A stretch of 64,000 nt of DNA, from the NCBI RefSeq assembly GCF_019222765.1, contig NZ_CP078145.1, positions 6,944,001-7,008,000 of the forward strand, in the 5' to 3' direction. The stretch is from Nocardia iowensis. GTDB lineage: Bacteria; Actinomycetota; Actinomycetes; Mycobacteriales; Mycobacteriaceae. The notes under the pieces are model-generated. The model was given only the letters and a program-made list of their open reading frames with translations, made no database searches and had not been told where the DNA came from. Positions 33,538 through 41,296 of the stretch are shown piece by piece. Position numbers and translations under genes: made by a program. Position 1 is the first letter of the stretch, and each line of letters starts with the position of its first letter.

Positions 33538-34971
33538 ATGAAGACCGTCGTCCCCAGACCCGCGCGCCCGCCGCTCACCAAGCGTGGCGTGCTGCGAAGA
33601 ATGCCGGTAATCGTCACCGATACAGGCGATTTCAAGAAGAGCATGGGTCTGTGGCAACTCGTCGCGCTCAGCCTCGGCGGACTGGTCGGGGCGGGCGTGT
33701 TCTCCCTGGCCGGTGTGGTGGCCAACGAGGTGGCGGGCCCCGCCGTGCTCATCTCGTTCGCCATCGCGATCATCGCATCCGGGGCGGCGGGCCTCTGCTA
33801 CGCGGAATTCGCGGGTATGGTCCCGCGAGCGGGCTCGGCCTACACCTACTCCTATGTCGCGCTCGGCGAGATCATCGGCTTCATGATCGGCTGGGATCTG
33901 TTGCTGGAATACACCGCCATCGTGTCGGTTGTCGCGATCGCGGTGTCCGGGTATCTGAACTACATCACCCACTACATCGGATTCGACTTGCCCACTTGGG
34001 CACTCGGCGCGCCGGGCACCGGCGCCGGGCACAAGGTCGATCTCTTCGCGGTCCTGCTCTGCCTGCTGCTGGCATACCTGCTCTCCCGGGGCACCCGCGA
34101 ATCCGCCCGGGTACAAACGGGACTCGTCGCCTTGAAGATGGTCATCGTCGCCATCGTGGTGGTCGCGGGTGCATTCCATATCAAGGCGGGCAACTATCAG
34201 CCGTTCTTCCCGTTCGGCGTCGGCGGCGCGGTATCCGGTGCGGCCCTTGCCTTCTTCGCGGTCTACGGCTACGACGCGATGAGTGCCGCGGCGGAAGAAT
34301 CCAAGGACGGCAAGAAACTGATGCCGAAGGCGATCATGATCAGTCTCGGCATCGCGTCGGTGGTCTACCTACTGGTCTGCCTGGTCATCGTCGGGATGGT
34401 CAACTACACCGATATCAATGTCGCATCGCCGTTCTCCAGCGCGTTCGACACGGTGGGGATGGGCATCCTCGGCTTGGTCATCGCGGTCGGGGCCGTCGTC
34501 GGCGTCACCACATCGGCGTTCGCGAACATGCTCGCGGTGACCAGGGTCGGCTTCGCGATGAGCCGAGACGGCCTGCTGCCGTCGTACTTCGGCAAGTCCA
34601 GCCCGGTCCGCAAGGTGCCGACCCGGGTGATCTGGCCGGTCGGCATCGTGTCCGCCCTAATCGCCGGATTCCTGCCGATCCGGGAAGCCGCCGAGCTCAC
34701 CAATGTCGGCATCCTGATGGCGTTCATCGTGGTGGCGCTCGGCGTCCTGCGGCTGCGCCGGACACGCCCGGATGTCGAGCGGGCTTTCCGCACCCCCTTG
34801 GTGCCGGTGGTGCCGTTGATCGGGATCGTTTTCTCGGTGTGGCTGATCAGCCACCTCACCTGGGTCACCTGGTTGCGGTTCCTGGTCTGGCTGCTGCTCG
34901 GTCTGGCGGTGTACCTCGCCTTCAGCTACCGGCACTCGAAACTGAACAATGTTGAAAGCGAATTATTCTGA
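33538..34971 (+). CDS. APC-family amino acid permease, probable hydroxyproline importer
   Basis: A 477-residue transporter with about 12 membrane segments and the APC signature near TM1 (LSLGGLVGAGVFSLAG), GLCYAEFAGMVPRAGSAYTYSY in TM3 and FFAVYGYDAMSAAAEE in TM6. It resembles the CAT/YfnA subgroup of amino acid:proton symporters. The substrate is inferred from its place 42 bp after the epimerase in the hydroxyproline operon. The ATG follows GGAAAGG. Confidence 0.88.
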   Translation: MKTVVPRPARPPLTKRGVLRRMPVIVTDTGDFKKSMGLWQLVALSLGGLVGAGVFSLAGVVANEVAGPAVLISFAIAIIASGAAGLCYAEFAGMVPRAGSAYTYSYVALGEIIGFMIGWDLLLEYTAIVSVVAIAVSGYLNYITHYIGFDLPTWALGAPGTGAGHKVDLFAVLLCLLLAYLLSRGTRESARVQTGLVALKMVIVAIVVVAGAFHIKAGNYQPFFPFGVGGAVSGAALAFFAVYGYDAMSAAAEESKDGKKLMPKAIMISLGIASVVYLLVCLVIVGMVNYTDINVASPFSSAFDTVGMGILGLVIAVGAVVGVTTSAFANMLAVTRVGFAMSRDGLLPSYFGKSSPVRKVPTRVIWPVGIVSALIAGFLPIREAAELTNVGILMAFIVVALGVLRLRRTRPDVERAFRTPLVPVVPLIGIVFSVWLISHLTWVTWLRFLVWLLLGLAVYLAFSYRHSKLNNVESELF

Positions 34972-35013
34972 TAGAGGTCGTGCTCGCACATAGGAGAAAC
35001 CCGGAGCGCATTG

Positions 35014-35691
35014 ATGATCGAACGGTTGGACATACCCAAGCGGCCCACGTTGCGCGAGCACGTGTCCGACGCGCTGCGTGCCGCGATCATCTCCGGTGAG
35101 CTCGAGCCCGGGGTGCTCTATTCGGCGCCGTGGCTGTCGGAGCGCTTCGGGGTCTCCCCCACCCCGGTCCGCGAGGCGATGCTGGACCTGGTCAAGCAGG
35201 GCTTGGTGATCTCGGTACCGAACAAGGGTTTCCGGGTCACCGAGATCTCCGACGCGGACCTCGATTCGATCGCCAAGATCCGGATGCTGCTGGAACCGCC
35301 GAGTGTCCGCTCGATCGCAGGCACCATTCCCGAATCCGACATCCCAGGACTGCGGGATCAGGCCGACAAGATCGTCGAGGCGGCCAAGCGCGGCGACCTC
35401 GTCGAATACGTCGACGCCGACCGCCGATTCCATCTGATGCTGCTGGACTATTGCCACAACCCGCGACTGTCCCAGATCGTCGGTGATCTACGCGCCCAAA
35501 CCCGCCTGTTCGGCCTGGCCGCGCTCGTCGAGCGCGGCGAGCTGGACAAATCCGCGCAGGAACACCACACCATCCTCGACCTGATCGAACAGCACCGAGA
35601 CGAGGAGCTCGAGCGCTTCCTCCGCAAACACATCGGCCACGTCCGCGGCATCTGGGCCGCCGGTAACGCTCCGGACGAAGACGATCTGTAA
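35014..35691 (+). CDS. GntR-family regulator (FCD domain) of the hydroxyproline operon
   Basis: A 225-residue regulator. The winged helix-turn-helix spans about 10-75 (LREHVSDALRAAIISGELEPG, SERFGVSPTPVREAMLDLVKQGLV, NKGFRVTEI). The all-helical FCD ligand domain follows, with metal/ligand residues in DADRRFHLMLLDY, EHHTILDLIEQHRDEE and HIGHVRGIW. It is probably a repressor released by hydroxyproline or a pathway intermediate (inference from location). ATG start; a TTG codon directly precedes it, and GGAG lies about 10 nt upstream. Likely targets are the dyads in front of the deaminase gene. Confidence 0.9.
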   Translation: MIERLDIPKRPTLREHVSDALRAAIISGELEPGVLYSAPWLSERFGVSPTPVREAMLDLVKQGLVISVPNKGFRVTEISDADLDSIAKIRMLLEPPSVRSIAGTIPESDIPGLRDQADKIVEAAKRGDLVEYVDADRRFHLMLLDYCHNPRLSQIVGDLRAQTRLFGLAALVERGELDKSAQEHHTILDLIEQHRDEELERFLRKHIGHVRGIWAAGNAPDEDDL

Positions 35692-35721
35692 GACGGTCCG
35701 TCGTGGGGCGGACCTGTTATG

Positions 35722-36180
35722 TCACAGCCGTTCGGCGAGTTCGGCCAGTCTGTCGATGGAGGCCTGAAGCTTGTCCGGCGTGGTGGCTCGGGCACGGATG
35801 AGGCGCTTCTCGTCGGTCAACTCGGACCAGTCGTAGGTGTGGGTGACGCGGGTGCGGGTTTCGTCCAGGGGCTCGAGTTCCCAGCGCCACAGATGGCCCG
35901 GCGGCTGCTGGCCGGGCTCGGCGGGGAACCAGGCGATGCGACGGGCTTCTTCGAACTCCACGATGTGGTTCTCGCGGACGGCGCCGTTGGTGAGGGTCAT
36001 GGTGAACATGTCGCCGACCCCGCGCACCCGTTGTCCCGCTGCGGCGTTCGCCAGATTCTCGTTGCCGTCCCACAGCGGCTGCTGTACCGGGTCGGCGATC
36101 AACTCGAAGATCTGTTCCGGCTTCGCCGCGATTTCACGGCTGGCGCTCACCACACGAGAAGGTTCGGTCTTGTCCGTCAT
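35722..36180 (-). CDS. SRPBCC-superfamily protein (polyketide cyclase/dehydrase-like)
   Basis: A 152-residue START/Bet v 1-type fold: SASREIAAKPEQIFELIADPVQQPLWDGN is the typical N-terminal strand-helix, then GDMFTMTLTNGAVRENHIVEFEEARRIAWFP, LWRWELEPLDETRTRVTHTYDWSEL and a long C-terminal helix. These proteins bind small hydrophobic ligands; substrate unknown. No signal. Convergent with the GntR gene (30 bp apart) and divergent from the phosphoesterase across about 170 bp. Confidence 0.88.
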   Translation of the reverse strand: MTDKTEPSRVVSASREIAAKPEQIFELIADPVQQPLWDGNENLANAAAGQRVRGVGDMFTMTLTNGAVRENHIVEFEEARRIAWFPAEPGQQPPGHLWRWELEPLDETRTRVTHTYDWSELTDEKRLIRARATTPDKLQASIDRLAELAERL

Positions 36181-36353
36181 GAGTTGATCGAAGCATCAGG
36201 TAGCCGAGTTGCGCTAGCCGCCCGCGGCAATAACACCGCCCGCTACCTCCTGTTTGCCCGAAAGTGGGGGATTCGTCCCATGTTCAGCGTGTGCAGTTCG
36301 TTCGGCCCCGTTAAACGTTGTCTCCTCATTCACCAGACGAGGGGAAACGGTAA

Positions 36354-37412
36354 ATGGACGACCGGAACGACCATCAGGTGATCTCCAGACGCACCCTGCT
36401 CATCGGGGCGGGCGTGCTGGCCGGGAGCCTGACGCTGCCCGGTATCGCTAACGCGGACAGCAAGTTTCCGATGCCCACCGGCACCGACATCAACGTGCTG
36501 ATCACCGGCGACGCGGGCACCGGCGAGGCGGGGCAGCGCGCGGTGGCCGCCGCGGCGAAGCGGATCTGCCAGGCCGAAGGGGTATCGCTGGCGGTCGGGC
36601 TCGGCGACAACATCTATGAGGACGGCGCGGAAAGCCCGGACGACGACGAGTTCTCGACCAAGTTCGAACAACCCAACGCGGGCATCGATGTGCCGTGGCT
36701 GATGGTCCTCGGCAATCACGACTGCAGCGGAATCTTTCCCGGCAGCGGCGGCGATCCGAGCAAGGGAGACCACGAGGTCGCCTACCATCAGCGCTCACCC
36801 CGCTGGTACATGCCGTCGCGGTACTACCAGGTCGCCCTCCCGGCGGCTGGTGACCCGCTGGTCGAGTTCTTCGCGCTGGACACCGTTCCCGTCTCCTCGA
36901 CGGTGCTGCAGACCGACCCGAACTACCAGTGGAACGGCCCGTACATGCGGCAGCAGCGCCAGTGGCTGGACGGCGCGCTGACCGCGTCCCGCGCGACGTG
37001 GAAGATCGTGCTGACCCATCACCCGTACCGCAACAACGGCAAGCACGGCAACGCGGGCGCCTACGACGGCGTCACCACCGGCGACTACATGAGTGGCAAA
37101 CACCTGAAGGAGTTGTTCGAGGAGGTCGTCTGCGGCCGGGCCGACTACATCCTCTCCGGCCACGACCACACCATGCAGATCCTGGATACCGCGGGCGCGT
37201 CCCGGGGCACCCAGCAGATCGTCTGCGGCGCCTCCGCCAAGAAGGGCGACGGCAGTTCACGCGTCACCAACCCGTCGTTCTGGCAGGACTTTTCGAGCCT
37301 CGGCTTCATGATGGCCAAGATCCGCCGCAACACGCTCACCCTCGACGCCTACACCGTCGACCCCGCCAGTGGCACCGCACGCCGGGCCTACACCCACGCC
37401 CGCCAGCGCTGA
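36354..37412 (+). CDS. Tat-exported purple acid phosphatase-like metallophosphoesterase
   Basis: A 352-residue phosphoesterase with a Tat signal (SRRTLLIGAGVLAGSLTLPGIANA). The dinuclear-metal motifs appear in order: GDAGTGE, VGLGDNIYEDG, LGNHDCSG, LTHHPYRNN and SGHDHTMQ. This layout matches the small ACP5-like purple acid phosphatases, except that the metal-binding Tyr context is not certain by eye. Likely acts outside the cell on phosphate esters. The ATG follows GAGGGGAAACGGTAA. A strong hairpin follows the gene. Confidence 0.9.
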   Translation: MDDRNDHQVISRRTLLIGAGVLAGSLTLPGIANADSKFPMPTGTDINVLITGDAGTGEAGQRAVAAAAKRICQAEGVSLAVGLGDNIYEDGAESPDDDEFSTKFEQPNAGIDVPWLMVLGNHDCSGIFPGSGGDPSKGDHEVAYHQRSPRWYMPSRYYQVALPAAGDPLVEFFALDTVPVSSTVLQTDPNYQWNGPYMRQQRQWLDGALTASRATWKIVLTHHPYRNNGKHGNAGAYDGVTTGDYMSGKHLKELFEEVVCGRADYILSGHDHTMQILDTAGASRGTQQIVCGASAKKGDGSSRVTNPSFWQDFSSLGFMMAKIRRNTLTLDAYTVDPASGTARRAYTHARQR

Positions 37413-37433
37413 ACCACCTTACCGTCCAACGGA

Positions 37434-37466
37434 ATCCCGGAGCCCTTCCGCAGCGGGCTCCGGGAT
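37434..37466 (+). terminator. Hairpin terminator after the phosphoesterase
   Basis: Perfect 12-bp arms ATCCCGGAGCCC and GGGCTCCGGGAT around a 9-nt loop, about 20 bp after the stop codon. No T-tract. Confidence 0.75.
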
Positions 37467-37616
37467 GAACGTGAGAAAGGGGCCGCGGCAGGCGGATTCG
37501 GCCCGGCCGGACATCGATCCGACGTTGGCTGATCATGACGGCGTCATGAACGCGTCATTCGCGCTTGATCGGATCACGTCCGTTATATCCGGATCTACCA
37601 GACTCGAGGAAGTGCC

Positions 37617-38588
37617 TTGCCGCTATTCAAGCCCACCCGGCTCAGCATCATCGCAGCATTCGCCACCACCCTCATGGTGGGTGCTCCGCAGGCCTCCGCC
37701 GCACCCGCGTCCACCCCTGAGCTCAAGGTGCTGACGTACAACACGTTCCTGATGAGCAAGAATTTGTACCCCAACTGGGGGCAGGACCACCGGGCAGCCG
37801 AGATCCCGAAGGCCGACTTCTTCCACGGCAAGGACGTCGTCGTGCTGCAGGAGATGTTCGACAACGAGGCCTCCGACGCGCTCAAGGCCAAGGCCGCCGC
37901 CGAGTACCCGCACCAGACACCGATCGTCGGCCGTTCAAAGGACGGCTGGGACGCCACCGGCGGCAAGTACACCGCGACCACACCCGAGGACGGCGGGGTC
38001 AGCATCCTCAGCAAGTGGCCGATCCTGCGCAAGGAACAGTTCATCTTCGCCGATGCCTGCGGCGCCGACTGGTGGGCCAACAAGGGCATCGCCTACGTGG
38101 TGCTCGCGGTAAACGGCAGCAGGGTGCACGTGGTCGGCACGCACGCCCAGTCGACCGATCCCGGCTGTGGTGCCGGTGAGGCCGCGCGTGATCGCGCGCT
38201 GCAGTTCAAGGAGATCAACGCCTTTCTCGACGCGAAGCACATCCCGGCCGACGAGCAGGTGCTGTTGGCGGGCGACCTGAACGTCGACTCGCGCAGCGCC
38301 GAGTACGACTCGATGCTGGCCGACGCTCGGCTCGAACCAGCCACCGCACGGACCGGACATCAGTTCTCCTTCGATACCAAGGAGAACTCGATCGCGTCCT
38401 ACCGCTACCCGAGCGACCCGCGCGAAGATCTCGACTACGTGCTGCACCGCAAGGGGCATGCCAAGCCCGCCAGCTGGCAGAACCACGTCGTCAAAGAGAC
38501 GGCCCCCGCCTGGACGGTGTCGAGCCAGGGCAAGGACTACACCTACACCAACCTGTCCGACCACTACCCGGTGACCGCTGGCGCCTGA
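37617..38588 (+). CDS. Secreted sphingomyelinase C / phospholipase C
   Basis: A 323-residue exported enzyme of the DNase I-like neutral sphingomyelinase family, hydrolysing sphingomyelin to ceramide and phosphocholine. Signal peptide: LSIIAAFATTLMVGAPQASAA. Motifs: LTYNTFLMSKNLYPNWGQDHRA, metal Glu in VVVLQEMFDN, GTHAQSTDPGCG, LLAGDLNVDSRS, LDYVLHRKG and the catalytic LSDHYPV at the C-terminus. The TTG start is supported by GAGGAA about 6 nt upstream; no ATG fits the signal peptide. Bacterial homologues are haemolytic membrane-damaging factors, so a host-interaction role is possible. Confidence 0.93.
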   Translation: MPLFKPTRLSIIAAFATTLMVGAPQASAAPASTPELKVLTYNTFLMSKNLYPNWGQDHRAAEIPKADFFHGKDVVVLQEMFDNEASDALKAKAAAEYPHQTPIVGRSKDGWDATGGKYTATTPEDGGVSILSKWPILRKEQFIFADACGADWWANKGIAYVVLAVNGSRVHVVGTHAQSTDPGCGAGEAARDRALQFKEINAFLDAKHIPADEQVLLAGDLNVDSRSAEYDSMLADARLEPATARTGHQFSFDTKENSIASYRYPSDPREDLDYVLHRKGHAKPASWQNHVVKETAPAWTVSSQGKDYTYTNLSDHYPVTAGA

Positions 38589-38603
38589 TCCGGAATGCCG
38601 CCC

Positions 38604-38625
38604 GCCCCGCAGCCGCGTGCGGGGC
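38604..38625 (+). terminator. Hairpin after the sphingomyelinase
   Basis: GCCCCGCA and TGCGGGGC arms with a 6-nt loop, 15 bp past the stop. Likely terminator. Confidence 0.6.
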
Positions 38626-38728
38626 GTGCGCGCGTTTCCGCTGGCAGGGTGATCAAATCTACAGTTTTCCAACTAGCCGGTCTGTTTAGTTGGCCTCATC
38701 CTGGACTGACCGTCGAAAGGGGTCAGTC

Positions 38729-39688
38729 GTGCGCTTATCGCAGGTTGTCCGGGTGACCGTTGCCGTTGTGTGCGCCGGGTTCGTGCTGTCACCCGCGGTC
38801 GCGAGTGCACAGCCATCTGCGCGACCGCACTATCCCGTCTCCTACGAATACCGCGATGCGGCCGTCGCCGAGGCCCGGAATCCGGCGGCCGCGCCGCTCG
38901 GTGCCAATGACTGGGCCTGCAAGCCAAGCACGTTGCACGCCGAGCCGGTAGTGCTGGTGCACGGCGGCGGCAACACGCGGCTGCTGGACTGGTCGGCCCT
39001 CGCCCCCTTACTGGCCAACAACGGCTACTGCGTTTTCGCGCTGACCTACGGTCTGCTCCCGAACACACCCGCACCGCTCGGCTTGGTAGGCGGGATGACA
39101 CCGATCGAGCACGGTGCGCAAGAACTGGGCGACTTCACCGACCGCGTGCTGGCCGCCACCGGCGCGGATCACGTCGACATCGTCGATCACTCGCAGGGCA
39201 GCCTGGTTTCGGATTACTACGCGAAATTCCTCGGCGGCGCGGACAAGATCGACCGTCTCATTTCGCTCGGCACCCTGTGGCACGGCACCAACACGCTCGA
39301 GTCCGCGACCCTGCTCACTCAGCGTGCGACCGAACAGGGGCTACCGCTTTCCGTGGATGCCCTCATGGGCCCGATCTGCCCACCCTGCTTGCAGATTCAG
39401 CACGACTCGGCCTTCATAGCGAAACTCACCAGTGGCGGTGCGGCCGTTCCCGGGGTCACCTACACCGACATCATCACCAGCAACGACGAATTCGTGATTC
39501 CGTACACGAGCGGATACCTGCCCGCCCCGAATGCCACCGATCACGTCATCCAGGACTACTGCCCCGGCGACCGTACCGAGCACACCTTGCTCCCCTACGA
39601 CACCGTGGCAGCCCAACTCGTCCTCAACGCACTGGATCCGAGCCACGCCGAGCGCCCCACCTGCACGAGCAGTCCCCCGAACAGCTGA
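38729..39688 (+). CDS. Secreted lipase (class 2-type alpha/beta hydrolase)
   Basis: A 319-residue exported lipase or esterase. The GTG start follows AAAGGGG by 6 nt and opens into a signal peptide (RLSQVVRVTVAVVCAGFVLSPAVASA). Features: oxyanion VVLVHGGGNTRLLDWS, nucleophile elbow DIVDHSQGSLVSDYY, acid in DIITSNDEFVIPYTSG, and a C-terminal His in RTEHTLLPYD, matching the lipase class 2 family of actinobacteria. Four cysteines may form disulfides (DWACKPS/NNGYCVF; GPICPPC). Follows the sphingomyelinase on the same strand but with a hairpin between. Confidence 0.9.
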   Translation: MRLSQVVRVTVAVVCAGFVLSPAVASAQPSARPHYPVSYEYRDAAVAEARNPAAAPLGANDWACKPSTLHAEPVVLVHGGGNTRLLDWSALAPLLANNGYCVFALTYGLLPNTPAPLGLVGGMTPIEHGAQELGDFTDRVLAATGADHVDIVDHSQGSLVSDYYAKFLGGADKIDRLISLGTLWHGTNTLESATLLTQRATEQGLPLSVDALMGPICPPCLQIQHDSAFIAKLTSGGAAVPGVTYTDIITSNDEFVIPYTSGYLPAPNATDHVIQDYCPGDRTEHTLLPYDTVAAQLVLNALDPSHAERPTCTSSPPNS

Positions 39689-39780
39689 CCGGCACTGCCT
39701 GAATATTGTTGTCACGGAACCCTCATCACGATCCTTCGCGAGCCATATGATCGCCACACAGTAAGAGTGGAGATCACCGC

Positions 39781-41154
39781 ATGACCGCAGTCGCCGACGC
39801 AGGCACCACCGGGTATTCCCGTGTCATCGCACCACCGGGCTGGAGCCGCTGGCTGGTGCCGCCCGCGGCGCTGTCCATTCATCTCGCCATCGGGCAGGCC
39901 TACGCCTGGAGCGTGTTCAAGCCGCCCCTGGAAAAGTCGATGCACATCTCGGGGACCGGCAGCGCCCTCCCCTTCCAGATCGCCATCGTCATGCTCGGAC
40001 TCTCGGCTGCCTTCGGCGGAACGCTGGTCGAGCGCCGTGGCCCACGCTGGGCGATGACCGTCTCGCTGGTGTGCTTCTCGTCCGGCCTGCTGATCTCCGC
40101 CCTCGGCGCGGCCACGAATGCCTACTGGCTCATTGTCTTCGGCTACGGGTTCGTCGGCGGCATCGGGCTCGGCATCGGCTACATCTCCCCGGTCTCCACG
40201 CTGATCCGCTGGTTTCCCGACCGGCCCGGCATGGCAACGGGTTTCGCGATCATGGGCTTCGGTGGCGGCGCGCTGATCGCGTCACCGTGGACCACCCAGT
40301 TGCTCTCGACATTCGGCCGAGACCACGTCGGCATCGCCGAAACCTTTCTGGTCATGGGCGTGACGTACGCGATATTCATGTCCGTCGGCGTGCTACTCGT
40401 CCGGGTACCACCGCCGGGCTGGCAGCCGGAAGGCTGGGTGCCGCAAGCGAAAACGGCGAAACTGATCAGCGAGCACGACGTCGCCGCCAATGACGCGATC
40501 CGGACGCCGCAGTTCTGGCTGCTGTGGATCGTGCTGTGCTTCAACGTCACCGCGGGCATCGGCATCCTGGAGAAGGCGGCGCCGATGGTGATCGACTTCT
40601 TCAAAGCGACCTCGACGCCGGTGACGGCCGTCGCGGCGGCGGGCTTCGTCGCGGTGCTGTCCGCGGCCAATATGGCCGGGCGGATCGGCTGGTCGTCGCT
40701 GTCGGACGTGATCGGCCGCAAGAACGTCTACCGGATCTATCTGGGTGTCGGCGCGCTGGCCTACGCGTTGGTGTGGTCGGTCGGCCAGACCAACAAGCCG
40801 CTGTTCATCGTCGGTGCGATGGTGATCCTGTCGTTCTACGGCGGTGGCTTCGCGACGATTCCGGCGTATCTCAAGGACCTGTTCGGGACCTATCAGGTAG
40901 GCGCGATCCACGGTCGACTGCTCACCGCCTGGTCGGTGGCGGGCATCGCGGGGCCGTTCATCGTCAATGCCATCGCGGATGCCGGTGCGCGGCAAGGGAA
41001 GACCGGTCCCGAACTGTACGGCGCTTCGTTCGCCATCATGATCACGCTGCTCTGCGTCGGCTTCGTCGCCAACGAACTGATTCGCCCCGTCGCGACGAAA
41101 TACCATCGAAAAGTCCCGGCGCAGGCCGTCCACCCGGAGGGGACCCCGGCATGA
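39781..41154 (+). CDS. MFS transporter, oxalate/formate antiporter (OFA) family
   Basis: A 457-residue carrier with 12 predicted membrane segments and a central cytosolic loop (VRVPPPGWQPEGWVPQ, typical of OFA members). GQAYAWSVFKPPLEKSM in TM1-2, GGIGLGIGYISPVSTLIRWFPDRPGMATG in TM4-5, and a second-half MAGRIGWSSLSDVIGRKNVYR fit the OxlT-like group. The actual substrate may be another organic acid. Preceded by GGAG at 9 nt. The stop overlaps the start of a 46-residue membrane protein. Confidence 0.9.
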   Translation: MTAVADAGTTGYSRVIAPPGWSRWLVPPAALSIHLAIGQAYAWSVFKPPLEKSMHISGTGSALPFQIAIVMLGLSAAFGGTLVERRGPRWAMTVSLVCFSSGLLISALGAATNAYWLIVFGYGFVGGIGLGIGYISPVSTLIRWFPDRPGMATGFAIMGFGGGALIASPWTTQLLSTFGRDHVGIAETFLVMGVTYAIFMSVGVLLVRVPPPGWQPEGWVPQAKTAKLISEHDVAANDAIRTPQFWLLWIVLCFNVTAGIGILEKAAPMVIDFFKATSTPVTAVAAAGFVAVLSAANMAGRIGWSSLSDVIGRKNVYRIYLGVGALAYALVWSVGQTNKPLFIVGAMVILSFYGGGFATIPAYLKDLFGTYQVGAIHGRLLTAWSVAGIAGPFIVNAIADAGARQGKTGPELYGASFAIMITLLCVGFVANELIRPVATKYHRKVPAQAVHPEGTPA

Positions 41155-41291
41155 CCGAACTCGACCGCCCGGAACCAGCTCCGCCACGGCGCATTCCGCT
41201 GCTGATCTTCGCGTGGCTGTGGGTCGCCGCGCCGTTCGCCTATGGCCTGGACCGCCTTATCGTGAACCTGCTCAAGCTGTTTCAAGGCTGA
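41151..41291 (+). CDS. 46-residue membrane protein, MFS small partner
   Basis: A short ORF overlapping the OFA transporter stop by ATGA, so its translation is coupled. It encodes 46 residues: a Pro-rich basic start (MTELDRPEPAPPRRIP), then one hydrophobic helix (LLIFAWLWVAAPFAYGL) and an amphipathic tail. Small single-span proteins of this form recur directly behind OFA-type transporters in actinobacteria and are annotated as MFS transporter small subunits. Its role in folding or regulating the carrier is not established. Confidence 0.8.
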   Translation: MTELDRPEPAPPRRIPLLIFAWLWVAAPFAYGLDRLIVNLLKLFQG

Positions 41292-41296
41292 GACGT

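Noticed and set aside
33426..34955. 509-codon frame overlapping the permease
   Set aside because: Shadow of the permease frame: Arg/Gly-rich and without transmembrane character.
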